Shown: one piece after another, positions 1 through 8,743 of the stretch
How positions within the stretch are numbered: the stretch's first letter is position 1
Layout: each line of letters starts with the position of its first letter
The notes under the pieces: model-generated
What the model was told of the DNA's origin: nothing
The model's input: the letters and a program-made list of their open reading frames with translations, nothing else
The model's database searches: none
Assembly (NCBI GenBank): GCA_026196775.1
Contig: JAPHUD010000025.1
Coordinates: 1-59,187 of the forward strand
DNA length: 59,187 nt
Direction: 5' to 3'
Source: Flavobacteriales bacterium
Lineage (GTDB): Bacteria; Bacteroidota; Bacteroidia; Flavobacteriales_E; Vicingaceae
Program-made: the position numbers and the translations under genes

Positions 1-314
1 TCTTTTCCTTTTCCCAAAACTTTTTATAACTTTTTTTTTACTTTTATTTCTTACACCCCTTAACCACTTGATTGTGAAGACAATTTTTTTGAAACTTTTT
101 TCTAAATTTTTAATTTGTTTATTGTACTGCTCCCTATGATTTATAGATTAGACTCTTTATCTTTTATCTAATATACTTCATTTTTTGCTATACAAATTAC
201 GCTCCTTCGGAGCTGGGTTTTTACCACAAGCATGGACGCTTACGGGAGCGGGGGGGGACATTCTATAAGGAGTAAGGAGGTATTGAAACAACACTAGTAA
301 TACTAACATATTCT
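1..314. other. Intergenic stretch with GC-rich palindromic island
   Basis: No gene is visible. The first 180 bases are T-rich with several T runs. At about 189-258 the composition changes abruptly to a GC-rich island. It holds a short palindrome (GCTCC, loop TTC, GGAGC), a second GGGAGCG that could pair with the first CGCTCC, and a run of eight G. The island lies downstream of the lipoprotein gene that ends at 315. It could be a dispersed extragenic repeat or a terminator-like structure; nothing in it looks like a tRNA. Confidence 0.4.
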
Positions 315-719
315 TTAATCTTGCAGCATTTCTCCATTAACAAATGTAATTTCATCAAAAACACTATCTACCCCTATAGCATTAAATTTAATATTATATG
401 ATTCTTTGTCAGGATTTTTATTAATATCAATTATATACTTATGAATATCTTTATTTCTAGTCTTAAAATGTCCTACATTTCCAATATAGTTATTTCCCAA
501 ATATATTATAAATCCATTCTTTCCATATACATTCCCAATATTCATTAAATATTTTGAATCTTCAAAAACTAAAATTGAGTCTTGTCTTTCTGTTTTCCAA
601 AATATTTTTAGTGACTCAATATCTAAATTTGAGGAATGAACCAATATAACATTTTTCTCATTATTACCTGTTAAGCACCCTATCAAAAAGATAGTTATCA
701 ATGTATAAATATATTTCAT
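315..719 (-). CDS. Small hypothetical lipoprotein (134 aa)
   Basis: Family not recognised. The N-terminus is a lipoprotein signal: Lys at position 2, a hydrophobic stretch, then a lipobox LIGC with Cys15. The mature protein should therefore be lipid-anchored in the envelope. The rest is a soluble domain of about 115 residues, Asn/Lys/Ile-rich, with alternating hydrophobic residues suggesting beta-strands. A second lipoprotein gene lies 60 bp upstream on the same strand, so the two may be cotranscribed. It could be a lineage-specific lipoprotein; no function can be assigned. Confidence 0.6.
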   Translation of the reverse strand: MKYIYTLITIFLIGCLTGNNEKNVILVHSSNLDIESLKIFWKTERQDSILVFEDSKYLMNIGNVYGKNGFIIYLGNNYIGNVGHFKTRNKDIHKYIIDINKNPDKESYNIKFNAIGVDSVFDEITFVNGEMLQD

Positions 720-779
720 CTTATTAATTTTTTTAATATTGGGAAGCCCTAAGTAACCTCGCTCAATATCCCCACAAAT

Positions 780-1139
780 TTATTTATCCTTTGATAAAAT
801 TCGAATTTCTGTAGATTCTTTCACGCAAACAGCAAGAAAAAAGAACTCACCATCATACACTTTTCCTAAAAATTCATTAAAATCAAGATAAACTCTATTG
901 CAATCGCATTTCTTTGCTTCTCTCTTGATTTTTTTAAGTTTACGTGTTTCTATGTCCTTTATTTCCTTATACTTCTTAGTGCCTTCAATAAATAGTTCGC
1001 ATTTAACCAGACTTTTATCTTCACTTATACTTTTATATTTCTCTTTAGTCATTTCCCTAATTACTACAGGATTTTTTCGTGAACAACCTACTAAAAAACA
1101 CAAACAAACTAATATTATTATTGATATTATTTTTTCCAT
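780..1139 (-). CDS. Small hypothetical lipoprotein (119 aa)
   Basis: Family not recognised. It starts with a charged n-region, a long hydrophobic core and a lipobox LVGC with Cys19, so it is probably a lipid-modified envelope protein. The mature part is Lys/Glu-rich in its centre (a likely helix at residues 55-75) and has a hydrophobic FFFLAVCV strand near residues 98-106. A CDC motif in mid-protein gives extra cysteines. It precedes the lipoprotein at 315-719 on the same strand. An ORF on the opposite strand across this gene is a shadow. Confidence 0.55.
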   Translation of the reverse strand: MEKIISIIILVCLCFLVGCSRKNPVVIREMTKEKYKSISEDKSLVKCELFIEGTKKYKEIKDIETRKLKKIKREAKKCDCNRVYLDFNEFLGKVYDGEFFFLAVCVKESTEIRILSKDK

Positions 1140-1272
1140 TAGACATTTTTATTACATGTAAAAATAATTATTACGTATTAACAATCAATATTCAACAATA
1201 ATTTATTTAAACTTAGAGGAACTTATTCCAAGCGAATGCTTGAAATAGCGTGTTATATTTATAAATTTAAAA

Positions 1273-1947
1273 CTACTTTGCTGCTGCTATAAAAGCCATA
1301 GCAACTACAAGGTCTTCGGGAGAGGTGATTTTAATGTTTTCTTTATTGCCGCTTACTAAATGAATTTTTGCACCTGTTGCTTCTACAACACTTGCATCAT
1401 CTGTAAAGGCTTCTGTGAATTCTTGTTGGTAGGCTTTTTTTAGGAGAGTTGTTTGGAAGCACTGTGGGGTCTGTACTATTTTATAACAGGAACGTTTTAC
1501 GGCTTTATTTTCTATTTTATCTACATGACGAAGTGAATCTACCACATCAACCACAGGAATGGCGTTTTGATGTTGTTCTGCTGCATTGAAACAGTTAACT
1601 ATGGTTGTTTTACTAACTAATGGTCGAACGCCATCATGTATTGCTACAATACCTTCTTCATTAACTAATCCTAAGGCATTTTGTACAGAGTGAAAGCGTG
1701 TTTTTCCTCCTGCCAAAATTTGATGTGGAATTTTGGTAAACTCCTTTTTATAACAAAGCTCCTCCCAAAAGTCGAATTGATTTTCGGGAAGAGCTAGTAT
1801 AATTTGAGCTTCCGGATAAGTGGAATGAAATTTTTCTATGGTATGCATCAAAATAGGTTTACCATTAAGTTCAAGAAATTGCTTGGGAATATTCTCTCCC
1901 ATTCGTTCTCCTTTACCTCCGGCAACTATTATGATGTATTTATGCAT
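1273..1947 (-). CDS. ispD: 2-C-methyl-D-erythritol 4-phosphate cytidylyltransferase IspD
   Basis: IspD couples CTP to 2-C-methyl-D-erythritol 4-phosphate, the third step of the non-mevalonate isoprenoid pathway in the cytosol. At 224 aa it has normal family length. The nucleotide-binding loop AGGKGERMG is at residues 9-17, the catalytic HDGVRP motif at 104-109, TDDAS at 182-186 and the GNKENIKIT segment near 200-208. The start overlaps the stop of the upstream four-helix-bundle gene by 8 bp, which suggests translational coupling. No other isoprenoid gene is in the window. Confidence 0.95.
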   Translation of the reverse strand: MHKYIIIVAGGKGERMGENIPKQFLELNGKPILMHTIEKFHSTYPEAQIILALPENQFDFWEELCYKKEFTKIPHQILAGGKTRFHSVQNALGLVNEEGIVAIHDGVRPLVSKTTIVNCFNAAEQHQNAIPVVDVVDSLRHVDKIENKAVKRSCYKIVQTPQCFQTTLLKKAYQQEFTEAFTDDASVVEATGAKIHLVSGNKENIKITSPEDLVVAMAFIAAAK

Positions 1948-2416
1948 TGGTTAGTTCTTCTTCATTGAAGAATTCATCTGCACTAGCGGTGAAAGTGTTT
2001 CCGTTATTATCGTCTTCATCATAACTATTATTACTGTTGTTGTTTTCATAGTTATTATCTTCTTTCTTTCTTCCTATTGAACGGATGTATGCATTTAACA
2101 TACGATGAATTTTTTCAATTTCTTCAATTAATTCATTTTGTGTTGTTTCATCTATAAGACCTCTTTCGTTAGCTTTTATAGCCCAGCCTTTGGTTTCTAG
2201 TAAGCAACCTCTTGAAATATAGCAATAGTGTTTTTTATCTTTAAAGTTGTATCTTCCGTAACCTGATGCAATGTTTGAAGAAATTGCATCTGCAGCTGTT
2301 ACAAATGATTTCCCTACGGTTTCTTTGTTAAAACCTTCCCATTTTTCTACAATTTTCCACACGGTAGATTCTAGGTTTAGGCATTCTTGGTAAAGTTTAA
2401 GGTCTTCTAGTTTCAT
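1940..2416 (-). CDS. Four helix bundle (S23-type) protein with Asn/Asp-rich tail
   Basis: Residues 1-115 match the small four-helix-bundle family first known as S23 from rRNA intervening sequences. The N-terminus LEDLKLYQECLNL, SFVTAADAISSNIASGYGR and SRGCLLETK are typical. The family has no established biochemical activity. Unusual here is a C-terminal tail from about residue 116 to 158, dominated by Asn, Asp, Glu and Ser, probably disordered. The gene lies between queA (33 bp upstream) and ispD (8 bp overlap), so it is chromosomal and part of a transcription unit, not inside an rRNA gene. Confidence 0.8.
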   Translation of the reverse strand: MKLEDLKLYQECLNLESTVWKIVEKWEGFNKETVGKSFVTAADAISSNIASGYGRYNFKDKKHYCYISRGCLLETKGWAIKANERGLIDETTQNELIEEIEKIHRMLNAYIRSIGRKKEDNNYENNNSNNSYDEDDNNGNTFTASADEFFNEEELTNA

Positions 2417-2449
2417 AATTTTTATAAAGTTTACAATTTAATAATTTAC

Positions 2450-3496
2450 TTAGATAATCAACATGGCATCGCCATAGGTGAAGAAGCGATATTTTTCTTT
2501 TATAGCTTCTTTATAGGCTTTCATCACATTATCGTAACCACCAAATGCAGTTGTCATCATTAACAATGTTGATTCGGGCATGTGGAAATTTGTAATCATA
2601 CAGTTAGCAACACTAAAATCATAAGGAGGGAAAATAAATTTATTTGTCCAACCTTGGTAAGGTTTAAGCAATCCATCTGTTGAAACAGAAGATTCTATTG
2701 CTCTCATTGATGTTGTTCCTACTGCACAAATTTTTCTTTTTGCTTTTTTAGCATTATTTACTTTAGCAACACACTCTTCATCAATAAAGGCTTCTTCTGA
2801 GTCCATCTTGTGCTTGGTAAGGTCTTCTACTTCTACCGTTCTAAAAGAACCTAAACCAACATGAAGTGTAACAAAAGCGAAATCTATCCCTTTTATTTCT
2901 AATCTTTTCATTAGGTGTTTACTAAAGTGTAGTCCTGCAGTAGGAGCTGCAACTGCACCTTCGTTTTTAGCATATACTGTTTGGTATCTTTCAGCATCTT
3001 CTGGTTCTACTGCTCTATTGATGTATTTCGGAATTGGTGTTTCTCCTAATCTATTGATGATTGCTTTAAAATCTTCGTAAGAACCATCATATAAAAATCG
3101 AAGTGTTCTACCTCTTGAAGTGGTATTATCTATTACTTCAGCAACTAAATCATCATCACCAAAATATAGTTTATTTCCAATTCTAATTTTTCTTGCAGGG
3201 TCAACTAACACATCCCACAGGTAATTTTCTCTGTTTAATTCTCTAAGCAAGAAAACTTCAATTTTGGCACCTGTTTTTTCTTTGTTTCCATACATTCTGG
3301 CTGGAAAAACTTTGGTGTCGTTCATTATCATTAAATCACCATCATCAAAATATTCAATGATGTCTTTAAACATACGGTGTTCAATTTCTCCAGTGTCTTT
3401 GTGTAAAACTAATAATCTTGATTCGTCTCTTTCGTCAGCCGGTTTATCAGCTAGTAATTCTGGTGGTAAATTGAATTTGAATTTTGATAATTTCAT
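2450..3496 (-). CDS. queA: S-adenosylmethionine:tRNA ribosyltransferase-isomerase QueA
   Basis: QueA transfers and isomerises the ribose of SAM onto 7-aminomethyl-7-deazaguanine in tRNA, giving epoxyqueuosine. The 348-aa length fits the family. Recognisable blocks are [12 protein letters not shown] near the N-terminus, [13 protein letters not shown] near residue 60, ETPIPKYI around 152, and the family signature [14 protein letters not shown] around residue 183. The carboxy end [15 protein letters not shown] is also typical. It is the first gene of a unit with the four-helix-bundle gene and ispD, and has a good promoter upstream (3568-3597). Confidence 0.95.
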   Translation of the reverse strand: MKLSKFKFNLPPELLADKPADERDESRLLVLHKDTGEIEHRMFKDIIEYFDDGDLMIMNDTKVFPARMYGNKEKTGAKIEVFLLRELNRENYLWDVLVDPARKIRIGNKLYFGDDDLVAEVIDNTTSRGRTLRFLYDGSYEDFKAIINRLGETPIPKYINRAVEPEDAERYQTVYAKNEGAVAAPTAGLHFSKHLMKRLEIKGIDFAFVTLHVGLGSFRTVEVEDLTKHKMDSEEAFIDEECVAKVNNAKKAKRKICAVGTTSMRAIESSVSTDGLLKPYQGWTNKFIFPPYDFSVANCMITNFHMPESTLLMMTTAFGGYDNVMKAYKEAIKEKYRFFTYGDAMLII

Positions 3497-3567
3497 ATGT
3501 CTATATCTATTTTATTAATTCGGTTAAATTACAATCTCTATAATGGTAGTTTAAAAAAATAAAGCTG

Positions 3568-3597
3568 CAAATGTAATAATATATCTATTAAATACAA
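3568..3597 (-). promoter_or_regulatory. Bacteroidota-type promoter upstream of queA
   Basis: Read on the minus strand there is a -33-like TTG at 3595-3597, a 19-bp spacer, and a -7 element TACATTTG (plus-strand positions 3568-3575), matching TAnnTTTG. The predicted transcript would start about 65-70 bp before the queA start codon at 3496. Confidence 0.55.
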
Positions 3598-3632
3598 GTC
3601 TTATTTGTGGCTAAATGAAGCTTGGTTATCAT

Positions 3633-3668
3633 AAAAAAACCCATTACTTTTTGTTAAAGTAATGGGCT
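3633..3668 (-). terminator. Intrinsic terminator of the ATP synthase operon
   Basis: An 11-bp perfect inverted repeat (CCCATTACTTT at 3640-3650, AAAGTAATGGG at 3656-3666, 5-nt loop) is followed on the minus strand by seven T. It sits 26 bp after the atpG stop, so it ends the atp operon before queA. Confidence 0.85.
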
Positions 3669-3691
3669 TTGAATATCTTATAATTTTAATG

Positions 3692-4570
3692 TTATTTTAA
3701 TGACTCTGCTCCTGCAACAATTTCTAAAATTTCGTTTGTAATTGATGCTTGACGAGCTTTATTATAAACTAACTTAAGGTCGTTTATTAAATCATTAGCA
3801 TTATCTGTTGCTTTATGCATAGCTGTCATACGAGCACCATGCTCTGAAGCCATAGAATCTAATAATGCCTTAAAAAGTTGTGTTTTTAGCGATTTAGGTA
3901 TTAATTCATCTAAAATTGCTTTCTTTTCTGGCTCATAGATGTAATCTACTGTATTGCTACTTGATGTTTCATTTACTTCGGGTGGCAATACTGGTAAGAA
4001 TTGTTCATTTTGCAAAATTTGTACTGCTGCATTTTTAAACTGATTGTAAACCAAAACCACTTTATCTACTTTTCTTTCGATAAAAAGGCTCATGATTTCC
4101 TCGGCAATAATCGAAGTATTTTCAAATGTAAGGTCGTCCCAAATTTTTTCGGTATCTGCTTTAAAAATAGGACTAAGTGAAAAACTCGTTTTCTTTACCG
4201 CATCTTTAAATTTTTTCCCGATAGGAAGAACCGTTACATTGCTATCTTTATAAGTAGTTTCGGCTAATTTAATAGCAGATTTGATAACGTTGTTATTAAA
4301 TCCTCCGCAAAGCCCTCTATTGGAAGTTATACCAACAATAAGTACATTTTCGACAGTTCTTTGGTCTGAAAAAGCTCCATCCATACTATCTAAACCAGCA
4401 CTAATATTTGATATAATTTCTTGCATTTTATTAGAATAGGGACGCATTTGAACAACCGCATCTTGGGCTTTTCTTAATTTAGCCGCAGAAACCATTTTCA
4501 TTGCAGATGTAATCTGTTTTGTTGAATTAACAGATACAATTCTATTTCTAATTTCTTTTAAGTTTGCCAT
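3692..4570 (-). CDS. atpG: F1Fo ATP synthase subunit gamma
   Basis: The gamma subunit is the central rotor shaft of F1 and couples c-ring rotation to catalysis. Length (292 aa) is normal. The N-terminal helix MANLKEIRNRIVSVNSTKQITSAMKMV and the C-terminal helix with MASEHGARMTAMHKATDNA are the antiparallel coiled coil that fills the alpha3beta3 core; SNRGLCGGFN near residue 83 is the conserved mid-domain motif. It is the last gene of the operon, 85 bp after atpA, with a strong terminator behind it. The gap to atpA holds a 16-bp tandem duplication. Confidence 0.96.
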   Translation of the reverse strand: MANLKEIRNRIVSVNSTKQITSAMKMVSAAKLRKAQDAVVQMRPYSNKMQEIISNISAGLDSMDGAFSDQRTVENVLIVGITSNRGLCGGFNNNVIKSAIKLAETTYKDSNVTVLPIGKKFKDAVKKTSFSLSPIFKADTEKIWDDLTFENTSIIAEEIMSLFIERKVDKVVLVYNQFKNAAVQILQNEQFLPVLPPEVNETSSSNTVDYIYEPEKKAILDELIPKSLKTQLFKALLDSMASEHGARMTAMHKATDNANDLINDLKLVYNKARQASITNEILEIVAGAESLK

Positions 4571-4574
4571 TTAG

Positions 4575-4606
4575 TTCGTAAAGTTGAAAGTTCGTAAAGT
4601 TGAAAG
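4575..4606. repeat. 16-bp tandem duplication between atpA and atpG
   Basis: TTCGTAAAGTTGAAAG occurs twice head to tail (4575-4590 and 4591-4606), followed by a partial third unit. It lies in the 85-bp gap between atpA and atpG, close to the atpG start codon. It looks like an intergenic minisatellite; similar AAAGTT/GTTTGAAG-type simple sequence precedes adk-obg near 39601-39640. Confidence 0.75.
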
Positions 4607-4655
4607 TTTGTATAGAATCTGTCCTTTCTGCTTTATAAACTTTTTAATTTTTGAC

Positions 4656-6233
4656 TTATTTATATTTAGCAGTTAATTCAGCACAAGCTTTATCTAATAC
4701 AGAAGTAATATTATCGTCAAACTTTCCTGCTTTTAATAAATCTAGTGTATCTCTGTGCTTGTTGTTTAAGAAGCTAATAAATTCTGCTTCGAATTCTTTT
4801 ACTTTATCAACAGGAACAGCATTTATTAATCCTTTTGTTCCAACATAAATAATAGCAATTTGATCTTCAACAGTAAAAGGTGTATGTTCTGCTTGTTTCA
4901 AGATTTCAACATTTCTTTTACCTTTGTTTAATACAGACATAGTAGCTGCATCAAGGTCAGAACCAAATTTAGCAAATGCTTCTAACTCTCTGTATTGAGC
5001 TTGATCTAATTTTAATGTTCCTGCCACTTTTTTCATTGATTTAATTTGAGCGTTACCACCAACACGAGATACAGAAATACCTACGTTAATTGCTGGACGA
5101 ACACCTTGATTAAATAAATCAGATTCTAAGAAAATTTGACCATCGGTAATAGAAATTACGTTGGTTGGGATATATGCAGAAACGTCACCTGCTTGAGTTT
5201 CAATAATTGGCAATGCTGTTAAAGAACCCCCTCCTTTTACTAATGGTCTGATAGATTCAGGTAAATCATTCATTTCTTGAGCAATACTGTCAACATTAAT
5301 AATTTTAGCTGCTCTCTCTAATAATCTTGAGTGAAGATAGAATACATCACCTGGATAAGCCTCACGCCCTGGTGGTCTTCTTAATAACAAAGAAACCTCT
5401 CTATAAGCAACAGCTTGTTTAGATAAATCATCATAAACGATAAGGGCTGGTCTTCCTGTATCTCTAAAGAACTCTCCGATTGCAGCACCAGCAAATGGAG
5501 CATAGAATTGCATTGGAGTAGGATCTGATGCATTTGCAGCAACAATTACTGTATATTTCATTGCTCCAGCATTTTCTAATGTTTGCACAATGTTAGCTAC
5601 AGTAGATCCTTTTTGACCAACAGCTACATAAATACAAAATACAGGTTCTCCTCTATCATAAAATTCTTTTTGGTTAATAATGGCATCAATAGCAACAGAA
5701 GTTTTTCCTGTTTGACGGTCACCAATAATTAACTCTCTTTGACCTCTACCAATTGGAATCATCGCATCAATAGCTTTAATTCCTGTTTGCATTGGCTCAG
5801 CAACAGGTTCTCTGTAAATTACCCCTGGGGCTTTTCTTTCTATAGGCATTTCATAAGTATCTCCTTCTATAGGACCTTTTCCATCAATTGGAGTTCCTAA
5901 GGTATCTACTACTCTACCTAACATTCCTTCACCTACATTAATAGAAGCAATTCTATTCGTTCTTTTAACATTATCTCCTTCTTTAAGTCCTTCAGAAGAA
6001 CCTAATAATACAGCACCTACATTGTCTTCCTCTAAGTTAAGTACAATTGCAGAAAGTCCGTTATCAAATTCAATAAGTTCACCCGCTTGAACGCTAGATA
6101 AACCATAAATTCTAACAATACCATCACCTACTTGAAGTACTGTTCCTACTTCTTCAAGTTGAGTTTCTGTTTTGAATCCGGCTAATTGTTGTCTTAAGAT
6201 TGCTGATACTTCAGCTGGTTTTACTTCGGCCAT
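4656..6233 (-). CDS. atpA: F1Fo ATP synthase subunit alpha
   Basis: Non-catalytic nucleotide-binding subunit of the F1 hexamer. It is 525 aa, the usual length. The Walker A motif GDRQTGKT is at residues 171-178, the N-terminal beta-barrel contains [11 protein letters not shown], and the alpha-subunit signature around [14 protein letters not shown] is present. It lies 29 bp after atpH. The partner beta (atpD) and epsilon (atpC) genes are not in this cluster or elsewhere in the window, so they must be at another locus, as in many Bacteroidota. Confidence 0.97.
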   Translation of the reverse strand: MAEVKPAEVSAILRQQLAGFKTETQLEEVGTVLQVGDGIVRIYGLSSVQAGELIEFDNGLSAIVLNLEEDNVGAVLLGSSEGLKEGDNVKRTNRIASINVGEGMLGRVVDTLGTPIDGKGPIEGDTYEMPIERKAPGVIYREPVAEPMQTGIKAIDAMIPIGRGQRELIIGDRQTGKTSVAIDAIINQKEFYDRGEPVFCIYVAVGQKGSTVANIVQTLENAGAMKYTVIVAANASDPTPMQFYAPFAGAAIGEFFRDTGRPALIVYDDLSKQAVAYREVSLLLRRPPGREAYPGDVFYLHSRLLERAAKIINVDSIAQEMNDLPESIRPLVKGGGSLTALPIIETQAGDVSAYIPTNVISITDGQIFLESDLFNQGVRPAINVGISVSRVGGNAQIKSMKKVAGTLKLDQAQYRELEAFAKFGSDLDAATMSVLNKGKRNVEILKQAEHTPFTVEDQIAIIYVGTKGLINAVPVDKVKEFEAEFISFLNNKHRDTLDLLKAGKFDDNITSVLDKACAELTAKYK

Positions 6234-6262
6234 TTTATATTATTTTATCGTTATTATAGTTT

Positions 6263-6823
6263 TTAAAATTCTTTTACATAAGGGTTATCATCAAATTCCA
6301 TCTCTAAATTTAAGAGTTTTCTTCTGATGCTTTCGTCCAATTGTTTATCTTCTATTCTTAGAATTAAACCACCAATTATATCTTTATTTACTACTTCTTC
6401 TAATTCTATTATAGCTTTTTCTGTTTTATTAATTTGAGCAATAATACTTTGTTTTTGGTCGGCAGAAAGAGGAACTGCAGTAGTTATTTTTGCTATTTTA
6501 ATATTATGATGTTCTTTATATAAACTAATAAAAGAAACAGCAATAGCATAAAGAATTGATTCTCTTTTTTTTCTTATAATGATTTCTACGAAAGCTTTTG
6601 TTACTTCAGAATTAAATGAATTGTAGAAAACCTCTTTAATAATTGCTCTTTTCTTATCTCCTCTGATAACAGGGCTTTTAAGTAAGGTTATGAAATCAGG
6701 GTTTTCATTACAAACATCCTTGATTAAGATCATATCTTTAATCAATGTCTCTAGAGCATTTTGCTCCTTTCCTAAATCTAGTAAAGACTTAGCATATCTT
6801 GACGCTACTTTCGAATCTAACAT
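6263..6823 (-). CDS. atpH: F1Fo ATP synthase subunit delta (OSCP)
   Basis: Delta links the top of F1 to the peripheral stalk. The 186-aa protein has the expected helical N-terminal domain starting SKVASRYAKSLLDLG and the conserved C-terminal segment VNKDIIGGLILRIEDKQLDESIRRKL. The gene order atpF-atpH-atpA, with 9-bp and 29-bp gaps, is standard. Confidence 0.93.
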   Translation of the reverse strand: MLDSKVASRYAKSLLDLGKEQNALETLIKDMILIKDVCNENPDFITLLKSPVIRGDKKRAIIKEVFYNSFNSEVTKAFVEIIIRKKRESILYAIAVSFISLYKEHHNIKIAKITTAVPLSADQKQSIIAQINKTEKAIIELEEVVNKDIIGGLILRIEDKQLDESIRRKLLNLEMEFDDNPYVKEF

Positions 6824-6832
6824 TTCTAGGTA

Positions 6833-7333
6833 TTAATTTAATTGTATATCATCAACAACACTACTAATCATAGAAGATTGTTTCGCTTCTGAAGAAAGTT
6901 CTTGTTTTAATATTTTTTCTGCAATTTCAATAGATAAAACAGCTACTTGATTTTTTAATTCAGTAACAGCAGCCATTTTTTCGTGTTGAATGCTTTCTCT
7001 TGCTGAAGCAACAATTCTCTCTGCATCTTCATTAGCTTTAGTTTTAGCTTCTGCAATAATTTTATCTTTTAATGTACGAGCTTCTTTCAACATTTCATCT
7101 CTTTCAACGCGAGCTTCTTTTAATAAATCTTCATTAGCAGATTTTAATTCAGCCATTTCTTTTTTGGCTTCTTCAGCTTTATTCAAAGCATCTTCAATTG
7201 ATTTCTCACGCTCATTTACCGCATTTAAAATAGGTTTCCAAGCATACTTTTTAAGCAAAAAAAGTAACACTAAAAACAATAGTGTTTGCCAAAAAAACAA
7301 ACCTACCGAGAATTCATTTATTAATTTTTCCAT
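6833..7333 (-). CDS. atpF: F1Fo ATP synthase subunit b
   Basis: Peripheral stalk subunit. A single N-terminal membrane helix (about residues 10-28, FFWQTLLFLVLLFLLKKYAW) is followed by a long charged Ala/Glu/Lys-rich helix up to residue 150 that dimerises as the stator. Length 166 aa is normal. Its start lies 68 bp after atpE, and that gap holds a perfect 15-bp hairpin (7360-7394). Confidence 0.93.
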   Translation of the reverse strand: MEKLINEFSVGLFFWQTLLFLVLLFLLKKYAWKPILNAVNEREKSIEDALNKAEEAKKEMAELKSANEDLLKEARVERDEMLKEARTLKDKIIAEAKTKANEDAERIVASARESIQHEKMAAVTELKNQVAVLSIEIAEKILKQELSSEAKQSSMISSVVDDIQLN

Positions 7334-7359
7334 ATCTTTTTATTAAATTTTAAATTTTA

Positions 7360-7394
7360 AGAATCAACCGTAACCAATCGTTACGGTTGATTCT
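7360..7394 (-). promoter_or_regulatory. Perfect 15-bp intercistronic hairpin between atpE and atpF
   Basis: AGAATCAACCGTAAC (7360-7374), a 5-nt loop and GTTACGGTTGATTCT (7380-7394) form a perfect 15-bp stem. On the minus strand it starts 7 bp after the atpE stop. No long T run follows, so it is not a full terminator. A structure here could protect the 3' end of an atpB-atpE transcript or attenuate downstream transcription, raising c-subunit yield relative to b, delta, alpha and gamma. That role is inferred from position. Confidence 0.7.
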
Positions 7395-7401
7395 AGATTA
7401 G

Positions 7402-7593
7402 TTAAACTGCAAATAATGCAGCAAATCCAATACCTTCAATAAGCGCTGCTGCAATAAGCATAGCTGTTTGAATTTTGTTAGTAGCCTCAGGCTGTCTCGC
7501 AATAGCGTCCATTGCTGAACCACCAATACGTCCGATACCAATACCGGCTCCGATTACTACTAAACCTGCACCTACAATCGCTGGAATTTCCAT
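7402..7593 (-). CDS. atpE: F1Fo ATP synthase subunit c
   Basis: Ring-forming proteolipid of Fo. In 63 residues it has two membrane helices joined by the polar loop RQPEA (residues 33-37). Helix 1 carries the Gly-repeat GAGIGIGRIGG for tight packing, and the ion-binding carboxylate is Glu53 in ALIEGIGF. The Gln and the Glu-Ser/Thr pair seen in Na+-binding c subunits are absent, which favours H+ as coupling ion (inference). The protein is shorter than the usual 70-80 aa because both termini are minimal. Confidence 0.95.
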   Translation of the reverse strand: MEIPAIVGAGLVVIGAGIGIGRIGGSAMDAIARQPEATNKIQTAMLIAAALIEGIGFAALFAV

Positions 7594-7640
7594 AATATAT
7601 AAAATTTAAGTTAATAATTACAAATTAAATGACCTTCACC

Positions 7641-8720
7641 TTAATGGTGATCATCATGTTCTGCTACTGCTCCTCCAAAATAAAGAGCTGTTAGCATGGT
7701 AAAAATATATGCTTGTAAAAAAGCTACTAGCAATTCTATGATAGACAAAAACAATGTCAACCCTAAAAATGCTCCTCGTGCAAACCAATTTTGAAAAACA
7801 AATAGTAAGCCTACTAAACTCATCAATACTATATGTCCTGCTGAAATATTTGCATACAAACGAATCATCAATGCAAATGGCTTAATAAAGACTCCTAATA
7901 ATTCTATTGGAGCCAATACAAACTTCATTGGCACTGGCACTCCTGGCATCCAGAAAATGTGTTTCCAATAATCTTTTTTAGATGTAAATTGAGTAATTAA
8001 AAAAGTAATTAATGCCAAACAAAATGTTACCGCTATATTTCCTGTCACGTTAATTCCGAGTGGTGTTAATCCTGTTAAATTAACAAACCATATAAAAAAG
8101 AACACGGTCAATAAATAGCTCATGTATTTTTTATAATGCTTTTCGCCAATGTTTGGAATAGCAATTTCGTCTCTCACAAACAATACTAATGGCTCCATAA
8201 ATTTACCAACTGCATTAGGTATATGAGATTTTTTGTATGATTTAGCAAATCCTCTAAACAACAAAAATATAAGTAACGAAATCAGCATTACACTAAAAAC
8301 ACTTTTCGTAATAGAAAAATCTAAAGGTTTGGCGTTTGTTACATGACCATCCTCATCCTTAGATAGAGTTCCTTCAGCATCTGTTTTGTATATTTTATTG
8401 TGATAAACTTTATAGTAATTTCCTTTTGATTCAGCAACAGCTTCACCATGATGAAATTTTGATGACATAAAAACATGCAAACCATTATCCCATAAAATTA
8501 TAGGTAATGGAAACCCGTAGTGAGTACCTGTGGTTTTATCTGTAAAAAGATGGAAGTCATACGCATCTTGCAAGTGATGCATAATGTCTTGTTTAATTTC
8601 TGATTTAACACTACTTTCTTCTTTCACAACTTCCTCAGAAGCAATAGTTAACGATGGCGTTATTAACAATAAAAATAATAGTAACTTGAATATTTTTTTT
8701 CCTTGCATATCAGTCTTCAA
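7641..8720 (-). CDS. atpB: F1Fo ATP synthase subunit a (N-terminally extended)
   Basis: Stator channel subunit that passes ions to the c-ring. The essential arginine is Arg287 in ALMIRLYANISAGH, and several membrane helices occupy residues 137-350. At 359 aa it is about 100 residues longer than the E. coli protein. The extra part begins with a signal-peptide-like segment (residues 9-28) and continues as a soluble His-rich domain (about 30-135) that should face the periplasm. The His-rich C-terminus ends in AEHDDHH. An internal promoter candidate lies just upstream (8744-8773), and a start at Met5 is also possible. Confidence 0.95.
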   Translation of the reverse strand: MKTDMQGKKIFKLLLFLLLITPSLTIASEEVVKEESSVKSEIKQDIMHHLQDAYDFHLFTDKTTGTHYGFPLPIILWDNGLHVFMSSKFHHGEAVAESKGNYYKVYHNKIYKTDAEGTLSKDEDGHVTNAKPLDFSITKSVFSVMLISLLIFLLFRGFAKSYKKSHIPNAVGKFMEPLVLFVRDEIAIPNIGEKHYKKYMSYLLTVFFFIWFVNLTGLTPLGINVTGNIAVTFCLALITFLITQFTSKKDYWKHIFWMPGVPVPMKFVLAPIELLGVFIKPFALMIRLYANISAGHIVLMSLVGLLFVFQNWFARGAFLGLTLFLSIIELLVAFLQAYIFTMLTALYFGGAVAEHDDHH

Positions 8721-8743
8721 AAAAAGGTTGTTTAAAAACGCTG

